From the NCBI GenBank assembly GCA_910577735.1, contig CAJTOO010000031.1, positions 1-33,395 on the forward strand: 33,395 bases of DNA, in the 5' to 3' direction. How positions within the stretch are numbered: the first letter of the stretch is position 1; every line of letters begins with the position of its first letter. Shown one piece after another: positions 24,445 to 31,732 of the stretch. The notes beneath the pieces are model-generated. The model made no database searches and was not told the origin of the DNA. It was given only the letters and a program-made list of their open reading frames with translations. This DNA comes from an uncultured Lachnospiraceae bacterium. GTDB lineage: Bacteria; Bacillota; Clostridia; Lachnospirales; Lachnospiraceae. Both the position numbers and the translations under genes were made by a program.

Positions 24445-24989
24445 GTGCTATCACCTATTTCTTTCAATGTCTTGTCAATGAGTTCATGCTGGGCATTTGT
24501 ATCGATATTGGCCTGCACGATCCGGGCAGCCATCAGCGAAGCGACCGCGACCATCTCGCGCTTCACCTCGTCCGCCAGCTTCTGCTTCTCAAGCTCTGCC
24601 TCTTTTCTGGCTGTCTCCACAATCCTGGCAGCTTCCTGCTTCGCATCGGCAACGATCTTTGCCTCGTTTTCCATGCCGCGCTTGCGCGCGTCAGCGAGGA
24701 TCGCCTCCGCCTCTTTGCCTACCTGACTTAACTTCTCTTCGTAGAGGGCGCGCGTATCAGCCGCTGATTTCTGGTCAGTCGCCGCCTGGTCGAGTTCTCC
24801 CCTGATCTTCTCCTTCCTGTCGTTCATCAGCTTTCTCACCGGATCGAACAAGAAATGCGACGCGACAAGGAAAAGGACGAACATTGCAATGATCATGAGA
24901 ACTGTATCCGCCAAAAGCTGGAAGTCCAGGTCAAATAACCGGCTCAGTCCCTCTGTCTCGGTAGCAAGTATCATGGTGTGATTCACCAT
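24432..24989 (-). CDS. atpF: ATP synthase b subunit
   Basis: This 185-residue peripheral-stalk subunit has a single N-terminal TM helix at about residues 27-50 (LLADTVLMIIAMFVLFLVASHFLF), followed by a long charged coiled coil. A single b gene implies a b homodimer. The short first segment before the TM is rich in acidic residues. AAGGAGG precedes the ATG at good spacing. Confidence 0.96.
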   Translation of the reverse strand: MVNHTMILATETEGLSRLFDLDFQLLADTVLMIIAMFVLFLVASHFLFDPVRKLMNDRKEKIRGELDQAATDQKSAADTRALYEEKLSQVGKEAEAILADARKRGMENEAKIVADAKQEAARIVETARKEAELEKQKLADEVKREMVAVASLMAARIVQANIDTNAQHELIDKTLKEIGDSTWLS

Positions 24990-25046
24990 ACCTTTGTACC
25001 TCCTTTTATCATATTTTCATTCACAGAGAACAGCCCTGCCGTTCCC

Positions 25047-25115
25047 TTAAACGAAACTAAGCACTTCTAAGCCTGCGTCTTTTACATACTTAGAATTTCT
25101 TTTCGTTTTAACGAA
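25047..25115 (-). promoter_or_regulatory. Nested hairpin between atpE and atpF
   Basis: An outer stem pairs TTAAACGAAA (25047-25056) with TTTCGTTTTAA (25101-25111), with one bulged base. An inner perfect 7-bp stem pairs TTCTAAG (25065-25071) with CTTAGAA (25089-25095). A 14-bp palindrome TTCGTTTTAACGAA (25102-25115) gives an alternative fold. It sits in the unusually long 164-base gap after atpE, where differential mRNA stability could raise c-subunit output. Confidence 0.55.
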
Positions 25116-25153
25116 GCTCTGGAAAATCCTTGCAGAATCTCTCTCCGTTATCC

Positions 25154-25408
25154 TTACGGTACTAAAGGTTTTACGAACAATAACAGCATTGCCACGAGCA
25201 GACCATAGAGACCTGTCGTCTCGGCAACCGCCTGACCAAGAAGCATGGTAGAAGTGACATCAGACTTTGCACCCGGGTTTCTGCCCACCGCTGCCGCTGC
25301 ATGACCTGCGGCGATACCCTGGCCTACACCGGGTCCGATACCTGCGATAACCGCAAGACCTGCGCCAATTGCTGAACAACCTAAGATAAAGTTTGAATTG
25401 AATTCCAT
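25154..25408 (-). CDS. atpE: ATP synthase c subunit with Na+-binding signature
   Basis: This 84-residue hairpin proteolipid forms the rotor ring. Helix 1 contains IAGIGPGVGQG and helix 2 contains LGQAVAETTGLYG, with the ion-carrying Glu63. Gln30, Val61, Glu63, Thr64, Thr65 and Tyr68 line up with the Na+ ligands described for Ilyobacter tartaricus (Gln32, Val63, Glu65, Ser66, Thr67, Tyr70); the only change is Ser to Thr, which keeps the hydroxyl. This predicts a sodium-coupled enzyme, by inference from known structures. Only one c gene is present, unlike Acetobacterium. Hairpins flank the gene on both sides. Confidence 0.97.
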   Translation of the reverse strand: MEFNSNFILGCSAIGAGLAVIAGIGPGVGQGIAAGHAAAAVGRNPGAKSDVTSTMLLGQAVAETTGLYGLLVAMLLLFVKPLVP

Positions 25409-25462
25409 AGTTAATTCCTCCTGTGAAATATTTAGTGAGATTTAGAAAACTAAAATCATTTG

Positions 25463-25489
25463 CCAGGAACAGCCTCGCTGTCCGCCTGG
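25463..25489 (-). promoter_or_regulatory. Intercistronic hairpin, atpB-atpE
   Basis: CCAGG (25463-25467) pairs with CCTGG (25485-25489), and inside it ACAGC (25469-25473) pairs with GCTGT (25477-25481) around a 3-base loop. It starts 3 bases after the atpB stop codon. Confidence 0.55.
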
Positions 25490-25492
25490 TTT

Positions 25493-26209
25493 TTACCCCT
25501 CAATGGCATTGTTGATATATGTCATTGTCAGCATACAGAATACATATGTCTGGATCGCTCCGGAGAACAAGTCAAAATACACATGAAGCGCTGCCGGCCA
25601 GCCTGTGGCGATAAACCCGAGCAGACCATAGAGCAATGCCATCATGACGGTTCCTGACAGAACGTTCGCGAACAAACGAAGCGACAGGGAAATGGGTACT
25701 GCCACATCGCCGATCACATTGATCGGAGCCCAGATCGGCCATGGATCGCACAGTCCCTTGATCACACCCGAGACCTTCTGGTACTTGAATTTGTTGAAGG
25801 TTATCAGGGTAAAAGTGATCAGACCAAGTGCAAATGTCACGCCATAGTCAGCCGTGGGCGCTCTCAGCCCCATCAGGCCTGAAATATTGCTGATCAGGAT
25901 GAAGATGAACAGCGTGCCGATATAGTTGGCAAAAGCTGTCGCGTTCTTGCCCATGACACCCCTGATCATGTTGTCGAGCATCTCGACCACGAGTTCCACA
26001 ACGTTTTGGAAAGCTCCGGGTACTTCCGTCGCATGTTTGACCGCCCTGTTTGCACACAGGCAAAAGATAATGATGATCGCCATGACGATGAAAAGACACA
26101 CATGCGTAGTTGTTATCCAAAGCTTCTGTCCGAAGAGTTCATACTGAAACACACCGTGTATCATAAAATCGATGTCGTCAGCACCGGATAACAAAATTCC
26201 TGCTCCCAT
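25493..26209 (-). CDS. atpB: ATP synthase a subunit
   Basis: This membrane stator subunit of about 238 residues has five to six TM helices. The essential arginine facing the c ring is in ISLSLRLFANVLSG, and IQTYVFCMLTMTYI near the C-terminus is also conserved. It forms the ion half-channels. The ATG at 26209 is chosen because AAGGAGGTG lies 7 bases upstream; the longer frame to 26278 adds a polar segment covering this site. It is the first F0 core gene after atpI. Confidence 0.97.
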   Translation of the reverse strand: MGAGILLSGADDIDFMIHGVFQYELFGQKLWITTTHVCLFIVMAIIIIFCLCANRAVKHATEVPGAFQNVVELVVEMLDNMIRGVMGKNATAFANYIGTLFIFILISNISGLMGLRAPTADYGVTFALGLITFTLITFNKFKYQKVSGVIKGLCDPWPIWAPINVIGDVAVPISLSLRLFANVLSGTVMMALLYGLLGFIATGWPAALHVYFDLFSGAIQTYVFCMLTMTYINNAIEG

Positions 26210-26250
26210 ACACTCACCTCCTTGTTTTATTTCTCTATTCAGTTTTACTT

Positions 26251-26310
26251 GGAACTGTTCGGCAGTCACTTGTGACAATTAATTGCCCAGAGTACGCTGC
26301 CAACAGTTCC
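26251..26310. repeat. 60-bp hairpin element with GGAACTGTT ends (atpI-atpB gap)
   Basis: GGAACTGTTCGGCAG (26251-26265) pairs with CTGCCAACAGTTCC (26297-26310), a 14-bp stem with one bulge. The loop contains two smaller palindromes, TCACTTGTGA and CAATTAATTG. The ends resemble those of the 171-bp element at 16628. It may be a short member of the same repeat family or an intercistronic RNA structure. Confidence 0.55.
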
Positions 26311-26370
26311 TTATCACGGTAACTATCCGTCTCCTTATAGTTACATTTCATTTGCTTCTGAGGCATTCCC

Positions 26371-26763
26371 CTACGCCCCACGGTGAGACAACCTCGCAAG
26401 CAGCGGCTGCAGATAGGCCGATACCTTCAAACCCATAACACCCGCAAAAGCAGCCAGTGGATTGCCAACCTTTGTCAACATCAGGATTCCCAATATGACC
26501 ACCACTATAAAATACCTGATGATATTTTGTCTCGTTGCTGATGCCTGCGCCCCCTTTACATCTCTTTCAACGGCTGTGTTCAAAGTGACCGCCATATGAA
26601 AGGCCATGAATATTGCTGTAAACACTCCTACCCAGAGTCCTACACTGTAGCCTGTTTTATCCTCCACGAGAAAAAAGACGACCACCTGACACAGGATCCC
26701 AAATAAAATGATCCCCAAAAGCAGCCCCGGAAGAGCTGTATTTATTTTTCTAAGTCTGGTCAT
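26371..26763 (-). CDS. atpI: ATP synthase subunit I (AtpI-like)
   Basis: This small protein of about 131 residues has four predicted TM segments (LPGLLLGIILFGILCQVVVFFLV, YSVGLWVGVFTAIFMAFHMAV, IIRYFIVVVILGILML, and a final one near LAAFAGVMGLK). Size, topology and position before atpB fit the loosely conserved ATP synthase I family, thought to help c-ring assembly. Tandem ATGs at 26766 and 26763 follow AGAAGG. The gene overlaps the end of the preceding atpZ by about 14 bases. A longer in-frame extension would overlap atpZ entirely and is rejected. Confidence 0.8.
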   Translation of the reverse strand: MTRLRKINTALPGLLLGIILFGILCQVVVFFLVEDKTGYSVGLWVGVFTAIFMAFHMAVTLNTAVERDVKGAQASATRQNIIRYFIVVVILGILMLTKVGNPLAAFAGVMGLKVSAYLQPLLARLSHRGA

Positions 26764-26998
26764 CATCCTTCTCTTCTCCCTCGTAAATCTTCCTTGCGAG
26801 AATAAAAATGTTCCGAAATCCCGCCAAAGCTCCCACAAAGAACAATAAAACAAACCAAAATGCGGTTCCCAGTTTCCTGTCAAGAAACAGTCCCGCAAAA
26901 GAGCACATAAAGATGGGCACAAGCATATTGATGCCAAACTGGGTGATCACCGCCAGTGACTGATAGACTGACTTTTTGTACTTTTTGTTCCGCCCCAT
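26750..26998 (-). CDS. atpZ: AtpZ/AtpI-family protein
   Basis: This 82-residue protein has two TM helices (FGINMLVPIFMCSFAGLFL and FWFVLLFFVGALAGFRNIF) separated by the conserved LDRKLGT loop, followed by an acidic tail. It matches the AtpZ/ATPase_gene1 type often found first in atp operons and linked to Mg2+ supply or assembly. The ATG at 26998 is chosen because GGAGG lies 7 bases upstream. It is the first gene after the operon promoter. Confidence 0.85.
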   Translation of the reverse strand: MGRNKKYKKSVYQSLAVITQFGINMLVPIFMCSFAGLFLDRKLGTAFWFVLLFFVGALAGFRNIFILARKIYEGEEKDDDQT

Positions 26999-27048
26999 CC
27001 GACCGCCTCCACATGCCGCATTTCCCACTCTTTTGATGCTTAACCATA

Positions 27049-27077
27049 ATTATACAGAAATCTGGTAAAATTGTCTA
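27049..27077 (-). promoter_or_regulatory. Promoter of the atp operon
   Basis: On the minus strand TAGACA (27077-27072) and TATAAT (27054-27049) are separated by exactly 17 bases, with TG just before the -10. This near-consensus sigma-A promoter leaves a leader of about 40-45 bases before atpZ. Confidence 0.88.
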
Positions 27078-27106
27078 GTAAATGTCTTATTTTTTTACGA
27101 CAAAGC

Positions 27107-27173
27107 CAAAAAAGATGCCGAACATTTTCTCGTGTCCGACACCTTTTTCCTGCAAAATCCTTTATGTTCCGGC
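27107..27173 (-). terminator. Terminator of the FIST-MCP-HPt-HD-GYP operon
   Basis: On the minus strand GCCGGAACAT (27173-27164) pairs with ATGTTCGGC (27125-27117), with one bulged base. Inside is a small TGTCGGACA hairpin. The stem is followed by ATCTTTTTT. It directly follows the HD-GYP stop codon and ends about 30 bases before the atp promoter. Confidence 0.75.
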
Positions 27174-28301
27174 TTACTTTACCATCACGTCGGCAAAGGA
27201 GAACTTCCCTTCCGTCACCGCAAAAAGCTCCTGCTTTGCCAGCCTGAAACAGTCGAGCATCTCCGGTGAGAACACGCCGCACTCTCCCTCCAGGATCATG
27301 CGCGCCGCCTCCTCGACCGCAAACGGATCCTTGTACACGCGCTTGCTCACCAGCGCGTCATACACATCCACGACCGACACGATCTGTGCCCAGATCGGGA
27401 TCTCGTCCCCCTTTAACCTGTCCGGATACCCGTTTCCGTCATGGCGCTCATGGTGGTATCTGCAGATATCATAACAGTAGTGATAGAATTCATTGTCCTC
27501 CTGCCTGAACTTCTCGAGGAGCTCGCAGCCGTAGATCGTGTGCCGCTTCATCTCCTCGAACTCTTCCTCAGAAAGCTTGCCCGGCTTTAACAGGATGCTG
27601 TCCGGTATCGCGATCTTGCCGATATCGTGCAGCGCCGACGCATTGACGATCAGCGCTGACTGCTCCTTTGTGATGCCGTACTTGGGATAGATCTTCATGA
27701 TATATTTCAGAAAGAGCTTCGTGAAATACTTCACCCGCTGAATGTGCTCCCCTGACTCGAGGCTTCGGAACTCCACCACCGAACTTAACGCATTCACCAG
27801 GAACTCGTTGCTGCGCTCTAGCTTCTCGCGGCTCTCCCGCAGCTGCCTTGTGCGCTTCTCGAGTTTGTGTTCTATGTAGATCCTGTGCTCAAAGAGTTCC
27901 ATGATGTTCTTGGCGCGCCGCATGACGACATTCGGCGCAAACGGCTTGTAGATGATATCGGAAGCTCCGTACTCGTAAGCCTTCTCATCCGTCTCATCCG
28001 TCGCCTCACCCGTGATCATGATCACAGGGATCGTGTTGATATAGTACTCTTCATTCATGAACGCCAGCACATCGAGACCAGACTTTTTGGGCATCAGCAG
28101 ATCGAGGAACAGCAGGCACAGCTTGTCGCTGTCCTTCTTGATGATCTCGATCGCCTGCTCCCCATTCTCAGCCTCGATAATGTTATACTGCTCATCAAAT
28201 ATAAATTTGATCATCTCACGGTTGATCTCCGCGTCGTCCGCGATCAGAATCGTATTTTTCTCTATTATTTCTATATCTTCCATCGTTTCCATTGTTTCCA
28301 T
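27174..28301 (-). CDS. Response regulator with HD-GYP domain (c-di-GMP phosphodiesterase)
   Basis: This 375-residue cytoplasmic protein has a receiver domain at residues about 17-135 (ILIADDAEINREM, phospho-acceptor Asp in LLFLDLLMPKKSG, Lys in IIYKPFAP). A coiled-coil linker near 140-165 leads to a complete HD-GYP domain with ALHDIGKIAIPD and YHHERHDGNGYP. HD-GYP enzymes hydrolyse c-di-GMP; phosphorylation of the receiver probably controls activity. It is the last gene of the operon, and the HPt protein upstream is the obvious phosphodonor candidate. Three in-frame ATGs occur within the first seven codons (METMETMED); AAGGAAAGGGA precedes the first. Confidence 0.94.
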   Translation of the reverse strand: METMETMEDIEIIEKNTILIADDAEINREMIKFIFDEQYNIIEAENGEQAIEIIKKDSDKLCLLFLDLLMPKKSGLDVLAFMNEEYYINTIPVIMITGEATDETDEKAYEYGASDIIYKPFAPNVVMRRAKNIMELFEHRIYIEHKLEKRTRQLRESREKLERSNEFLVNALSSVVEFRSLESGEHIQRVKYFTKLFLKYIMKIYPKYGITKEQSALIVNASALHDIGKIAIPDSILLKPGKLSEEEFEEMKRHTIYGCELLEKFRQEDNEFYHYCYDICRYHHERHDGNGYPDRLKGDEIPIWAQIVSVVDVYDALVSKRVYKDPFAVEEAARMILEGECGVFSPEMLDCFRLAKQELFAVTEGKFSFADVMVK

Positions 28302-28344
28302 CGAAATTCGTTCCCTTTCCTTTTTATGATGCTGCCCTATGCCG

Positions 28345-28695
28345 CTACGCCAACAGCTTCCCGATCCCCGCGATCACGATATCATAATCCTCTGTCACCT
28401 TTTCAAGCATCTTCTTTGCGCCCTCTATATCCTTTCCCCGAAGCACCTCCGTGATCTCATGGCTGGACTGGAACAGACGTGTAAACGCCATATTCTGGCA
28501 CATACCCTTCATCGTGTGGGCTGCCCGGAACGCCTCCTCGGCATCGCCGTCATTGATGCTCTGGACAAGTGTCTTATAACTCTCATCCCTTGTGAACATG
28601 CCTGCAAACTTCCTGATCCTGTCCTCCGTCCTCAGCCGTGACATGATCTCATTGTAGTCGCCGCCAACTTCATCATAAAACTCCTGTACTGTCAT
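28345..28695 (-). CDS. Stand-alone HPt phosphotransfer protein
   Basis: This 116-residue helical protein has the HPt signature AAHTMKGMCQNM; His60 is the expected phosphorylation site. The C-terminal helices (SSHEITEVLRGKDIEGAKKMLEKV) are typical. The ATG at 28695 is chosen because AGGAGGG lies 7 bases upstream. It sits between the MCP and the REC-HD-GYP gene. CheA kinases carry such a domain at their N-terminus, but no CheA or other kinase is in this operon, so the phosphate source must be encoded elsewhere. Confidence 0.9.
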   Translation of the reverse strand: MTVQEFYDEVGGDYNEIMSRLRTEDRIRKFAGMFTRDESYKTLVQSINDGDAEEAFRAAHTMKGMCQNMAFTRLFQSSHEITEVLRGKDIEGAKKMLEKVTEDYDIVIAGIGKLLA

Positions 28696-28782
28696 ACCTT
28701 CCCTCCTGAATTCCTCTGATACAAATTTTTTGCTGATATTCTGAATTATATCGCATATTTGTCCACAATTCAACCACTTTCA

Positions 28783-29721
28783 TCAAGGTTCCATCTCCCT
28801 GATCATCGGCTTGATCTGCGATAAAATATTGTCCATATCTTCAAACAGGGCGCTCTTTGTCGTGCCCAGATCATTTGCGCGGTCTATGTGCCTGACGACC
28901 TCCCGGTACTGCTGCTTGATCTCGTCAAAGAACTGTCCGATCGTCTGCAGCTCCGTGTGCGCCCCCTCGATCACCTCTGAAATCCCTGTCTGTACAGCCA
29001 CTGTGCCCTCCGCTGTCTCTATGATCTTGTTGAAAGATTCGTATGTGCTGTTCACTGTGTCGATATTCCTGCCAAGAGCCTGCTGCGACGCGGAGATACT
29101 GTTGTTGAGCTCCCCCGTTCCGCACTCCACCTCATGGACACCGGTATCCACTTCCTCCGCCAGCTGTTTGATCTGGTCTGCCAGCTCCTTGACGTTCGTC
29201 GCGACCACCGCAAATCCCCTGCCGGACTGCCCGGCTCTCGCCGCCTCGATCGATGCGTTGAGGGCAAGGATATTGGTCTGCTCCGCGATCGAAATGATCT
29301 TCTTCATGCACTGCTTGATGCCCTCCACCGACGCCTGCAGCTGCGCAAACGTCTGCTCCATGTCACTGTAAGTCCGCTCCACATGGACCGAGGTGCTCTT
29401 TAGCGCTTCCACCTTGCCCTGCGCCTCGGTCACGGTCTCGCTGATCGCCTCCCGCACCTGCTCAAACTGTCCAGCCACATTGTTGATATCTGAAAAGGAC
29501 TGTTCAAAACCAGCCAGCTGGTCATGGAAACTGTCCGCCTTTTTCATGACGCCTGTGAAAGAACTGCCCACCATGCCCAGCTCCCCCAGCGATTCGACTT
29601 CTTTGCCGACCAGTTCCTGCTGAAATTCCTTCAGACTGTCCGCCACATGCTGTATCGGGTAAAGGCTTCTCTCATCTGTCCTGCTGCTGTTTTTCTTCCA
29701 ATGTATTTTTGAAAATGCCAT
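28783..29721 (-). CDS. Soluble methyl-accepting chemotaxis-like protein
   Basis: This 312-residue cytoplasmic MCP-type protein has no TM segment and no recognisable ligand domain. Long heptad-rich helices flank the conserved tip EQTNILALNASIEAARAGQSGRGFAVVA around residues 147-175. The first 30 residues are short and basic. Soluble MCPs usually sense intracellular conditions or form arrays with CheA/CheW. Its position directly after a FIST sensor suggests that FIST supplies the input. AAAGGAGGAG precedes the ATG at good spacing. Confidence 0.92.
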   Translation of the reverse strand: MAFSKIHWKKNSSRTDERSLYPIQHVADSLKEFQQELVGKEVESLGELGMVGSSFTGVMKKADSFHDQLAGFEQSFSDINNVAGQFEQVREAISETVTEAQGKVEALKSTSVHVERTYSDMEQTFAQLQASVEGIKQCMKKIISIAEQTNILALNASIEAARAGQSGRGFAVVATNVKELADQIKQLAEEVDTGVHEVECGTGELNNSISASQQALGRNIDTVNSTYESFNKIIETAEGTVAVQTGISEVIEGAHTELQTIGQFFDEIKQQYREVVRHIDRANDLGTTKSALFEDMDNILSQIKPMIREMEP

Positions 29722-29736
29722 ATCGCGCTCCTCCTT

Positions 29737-30792
29737 TTACTCAAATACCACACAAGTCATAGACTGGTTGACAAACCGGTTGTTGTAGTGCTCCCCGTAT
29801 CCGACAAGTCCCGCATGACTGCCCAGCTCAGACATTTCCTCCAGATAGGCGTCCATATATCCGCGCTCGCAGAACAATTTATAACGGAACAGACAGTTGA
29901 CTGAAAAAACGGCAGACCTTCTCGGGAAATCGCGGCATATATTGTCGATCGTCCGGCGCACGATGGCCTGATAGTCACCAAGCGCCAGCAGGATCAGTAC
30001 ATCCGAGTCATTTACCTGGCGGAAACATGCGAGCGAATCCCCTCTGACTTCCTTGATGGAAATGATGCAGGTGTCGTCCCCGTTGATCTTCCCAAATGGA
30101 TTCTGGAAAGTCTGCGTCAGGATCTCCTCATCCGTCACATGCAGGATGCTCTTGTAAACCTGTTTTGCCGACTTTCCGTTCAGCGTTCCGATCACATAGT
30201 TCTCCTTGTCGGTATCAGAAGCAATAAACCGGTAATTTCCAAGCTTGCGGTAAATATTTTCCTTGTACGTCTTCACCCTGCCATTCTGATTCTGCACGAT
30301 GGCGTACGCCACTGCGTCCTCATAGATCCTTCCGTTGGCAGACACCTTTCCCGCATCGCCCGTCCCACCGACCAGCGGGATCCCGCGGCGTCTCAGTACT
30401 GTGTTGAACGTGGTCAGCACACAGGCATCGTTTCCGGCACAGAAATCGATGCATACCGTGTCCTCCCTTGTTCCATTGATTCTGCGCATATCCTCCTCAA
30501 GACGATGAATGTATTTTACAGGCATAACAGAGACTTGTTCCAGCACATTTGCGGCCGCATTCACTCCATCCAGAAACGCGACAACGCCAACACCTTCCTC
30601 CACTACGCTCACATCGTAGCTCATCCCGATGCACCCGATGCTCGGAACCCCCGGATAGCGCTTTTCCAGTGCCTTTACATGTGTTTCAAACTGGGCGTTG
30701 TTCGACATCAGCATAATAAACTGAGGATTGTCCAGTCCGCTGACTGCTTCTTCCAGATTTCCGTTTCTGCTCATTCCAAAAAACTGTCTCAT
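29737..30792 (-). CDS. FIST-domain sensor protein
   Basis: This 351-residue protein has FIST_N followed by FIST_C. Visible features are YPGVPSIGCIGMSYD near residue 50, VVAFLDGVNAAANVLEQ, RRRGIPLVGGTGDAG near residue 137, and the C-terminal SVNCLFRYKLFCERGYMDAYLEE with GLVGYGEHYN near the end. FIST domains are predicted small-ligand (possibly amino acid) sensors associated with signal-transduction proteins. There is no signal peptide, so sensing is cytoplasmic. AAGGAGACG precedes the ATG. It is the first gene of the operon and lies 15 bases before the MCP gene. Confidence 0.9.
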   Translation of the reverse strand: MRQFFGMSRNGNLEEAVSGLDNPQFIMLMSNNAQFETHVKALEKRYPGVPSIGCIGMSYDVSVVEEGVGVVAFLDGVNAAANVLEQVSVMPVKYIHRLEEDMRRINGTREDTVCIDFCAGNDACVLTTFNTVLRRRGIPLVGGTGDAGKVSANGRIYEDAVAYAIVQNQNGRVKTYKENIYRKLGNYRFIASDTDKENYVIGTLNGKSAKQVYKSILHVTDEEILTQTFQNPFGKINGDDTCIISIKEVRGDSLACFRQVNDSDVLILLALGDYQAIVRRTIDNICRDFPRRSAVFSVNCLFRYKLFCERGYMDAYLEEMSELGSHAGLVGYGEHYNNRFVNQSMTCVVFE

Positions 30793-31180
30793 GCTATCGT
30801 CTCCTTATGTATATCTTTTAAAGTATGTATTTTGAAAAATTTTCCGACAACTGATTAGATTATACGTTAAATATGCACAAAGTGCAACGATTATTTCACA
30901 ATAACGCGCATGTAAGATGAATTTATCGTCACCGCCCCTGCACAATGATTTCCAGTTAAGCATTTGGAGAAAAAATGTATACCAGCACAATAGGCTCCCG
31001 GAGTCTTTTCGTGCCTGATATTGCGAGAAGATTTTTTGTCAGATGCGTATAAATTGATGTGGTGTATACGACGGAACATATGTTGATTTGATTTGCGTGC
31101 ATATTGCTCGATCATTAACGCGATGCCGTGCCAGCAGGTACAGGTGGATTCCGAGAGACTATTATTAATGAACGGGGGGA
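30793..31180. other. Upstream region of the FIST operon; no supported gene
   Basis: These 388 bases hold the FIST operon promoter and a possible decayed tail of the nuclease-like pseudogene. A minus-strand frame of about 100 codons (30891-31196) exists but shows no recognisable family and no ribosome binding site, so I leave it out as a gene. Confidence 0.55.
30859..30887 (-). promoter_or_regulatory. Promoter of the FIST operon with overlapping inverted repeat
   Basis: On the minus strand TTGCAC (30887-30882) and TATAAT (30864-30859) are separated by 17 bases. The inverted repeat TGCACAAAGTGCA (30874-30886) overlaps the -35, a plausible operator. The leader is about 60 bases. Confidence 0.7.
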
Positions 31181-31456
31181 CTATCCTGCCTCCCACACAC
31201 AGCGCCTTGTAAAAGTCCCGGCGTTCACGTCATCGCCCGGCGATTTGTACTCAAGGATATTATTTCCGAGAAAGAAATCGGCAATGTCATTTTTGATCAC
31301 GATGTCGTGTCTCTTTTTGATGATGAGCAGGTCTATTTTCAGGGGCATTCTGCCCGGATTATGTTCCCGCTCATAGGTCAAACATTGTTTATGATCCCGT
31401 AATTCCAGTTCCACAGCGGAGCAGAATGCAGGATGCCATTGTATATTGTCTTGTAT
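31181..31456 (-). pseudogene. Decayed nuclease-like gene (clostridial transposase/Rpn-like relic)
   Basis: The frame reads QDNIQWHPAFCSAVELELRD, then MPLKIDLLIIKKRHDIVIKNDIADFF and NNILEYKSPGDDVNAGTF. These match, from memory, the N-terminal half of a family of about 300 residues common in Lachnospiraceae, with a PD-(D/E)XK-like core (IDLL...EYKSP). GGGAGTTGGAG precedes an ATA codon at 31456 where the start is expected, suggesting a lost ATG. Near 31211 one base appears deleted: TFTRRCVWEAG becomes TFYKAL if one T is restored. The C-terminal half is not recognisable. It therefore carries at least two inactivating changes. Confidence 0.65.
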
Positions 31457-31520
31457 CTCCAACTCCCTTTTCGGAAAAGTGTTCCTAATGCATAAATTTT
31501 GAAATATTTGGTGTTTTTCC

Positions 31521-31732
31521 TTATTTGGCTGATATTTTTGCCAAAACGCTTTCAATGGCAAGCGTTATTGTGATAATACCACCCACCACAGAATAATAGT
31601 CTATTCCAAATACCAAAGGCAGTAACGAAATAATTGCCGCTGCCAGTGAAAGCCAAAAAACAGCCTTGCGCATTTTTTCTAACTTTATTGAAATCAATGC
31701 AAGCAGTAAAATGATGCAGGTAAGTAAAGCAG
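31521..31732 (-). pseudogene. 3' end of a small membrane-protein gene cut by the IS
   Basis: A minus-strand frame starting at the IS boundary reads LLTCIILLLALISIKLEKM, then KAVFWLSLAAAIISLLPLVFG, then SVVGGIITITLAIESVLAK to a TAA at 31521. It has three hydrophobic segments and no start codon near its beginning, since the IS end immediately precedes it. It looks like the C-terminal 70 residues of a small integral membrane protein whose 5' part lies beyond the IS, outside the window. The family is not identified. Confidence 0.6.

Noticed and set aside
30891..31196. 101-codon minus-strand frame upstream of the FIST operon
   Set aside because: It overlaps the FIST promoter and has no family signal. 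It might include the decayed tail of the neighbouring pseudogene, but I cannot show that.
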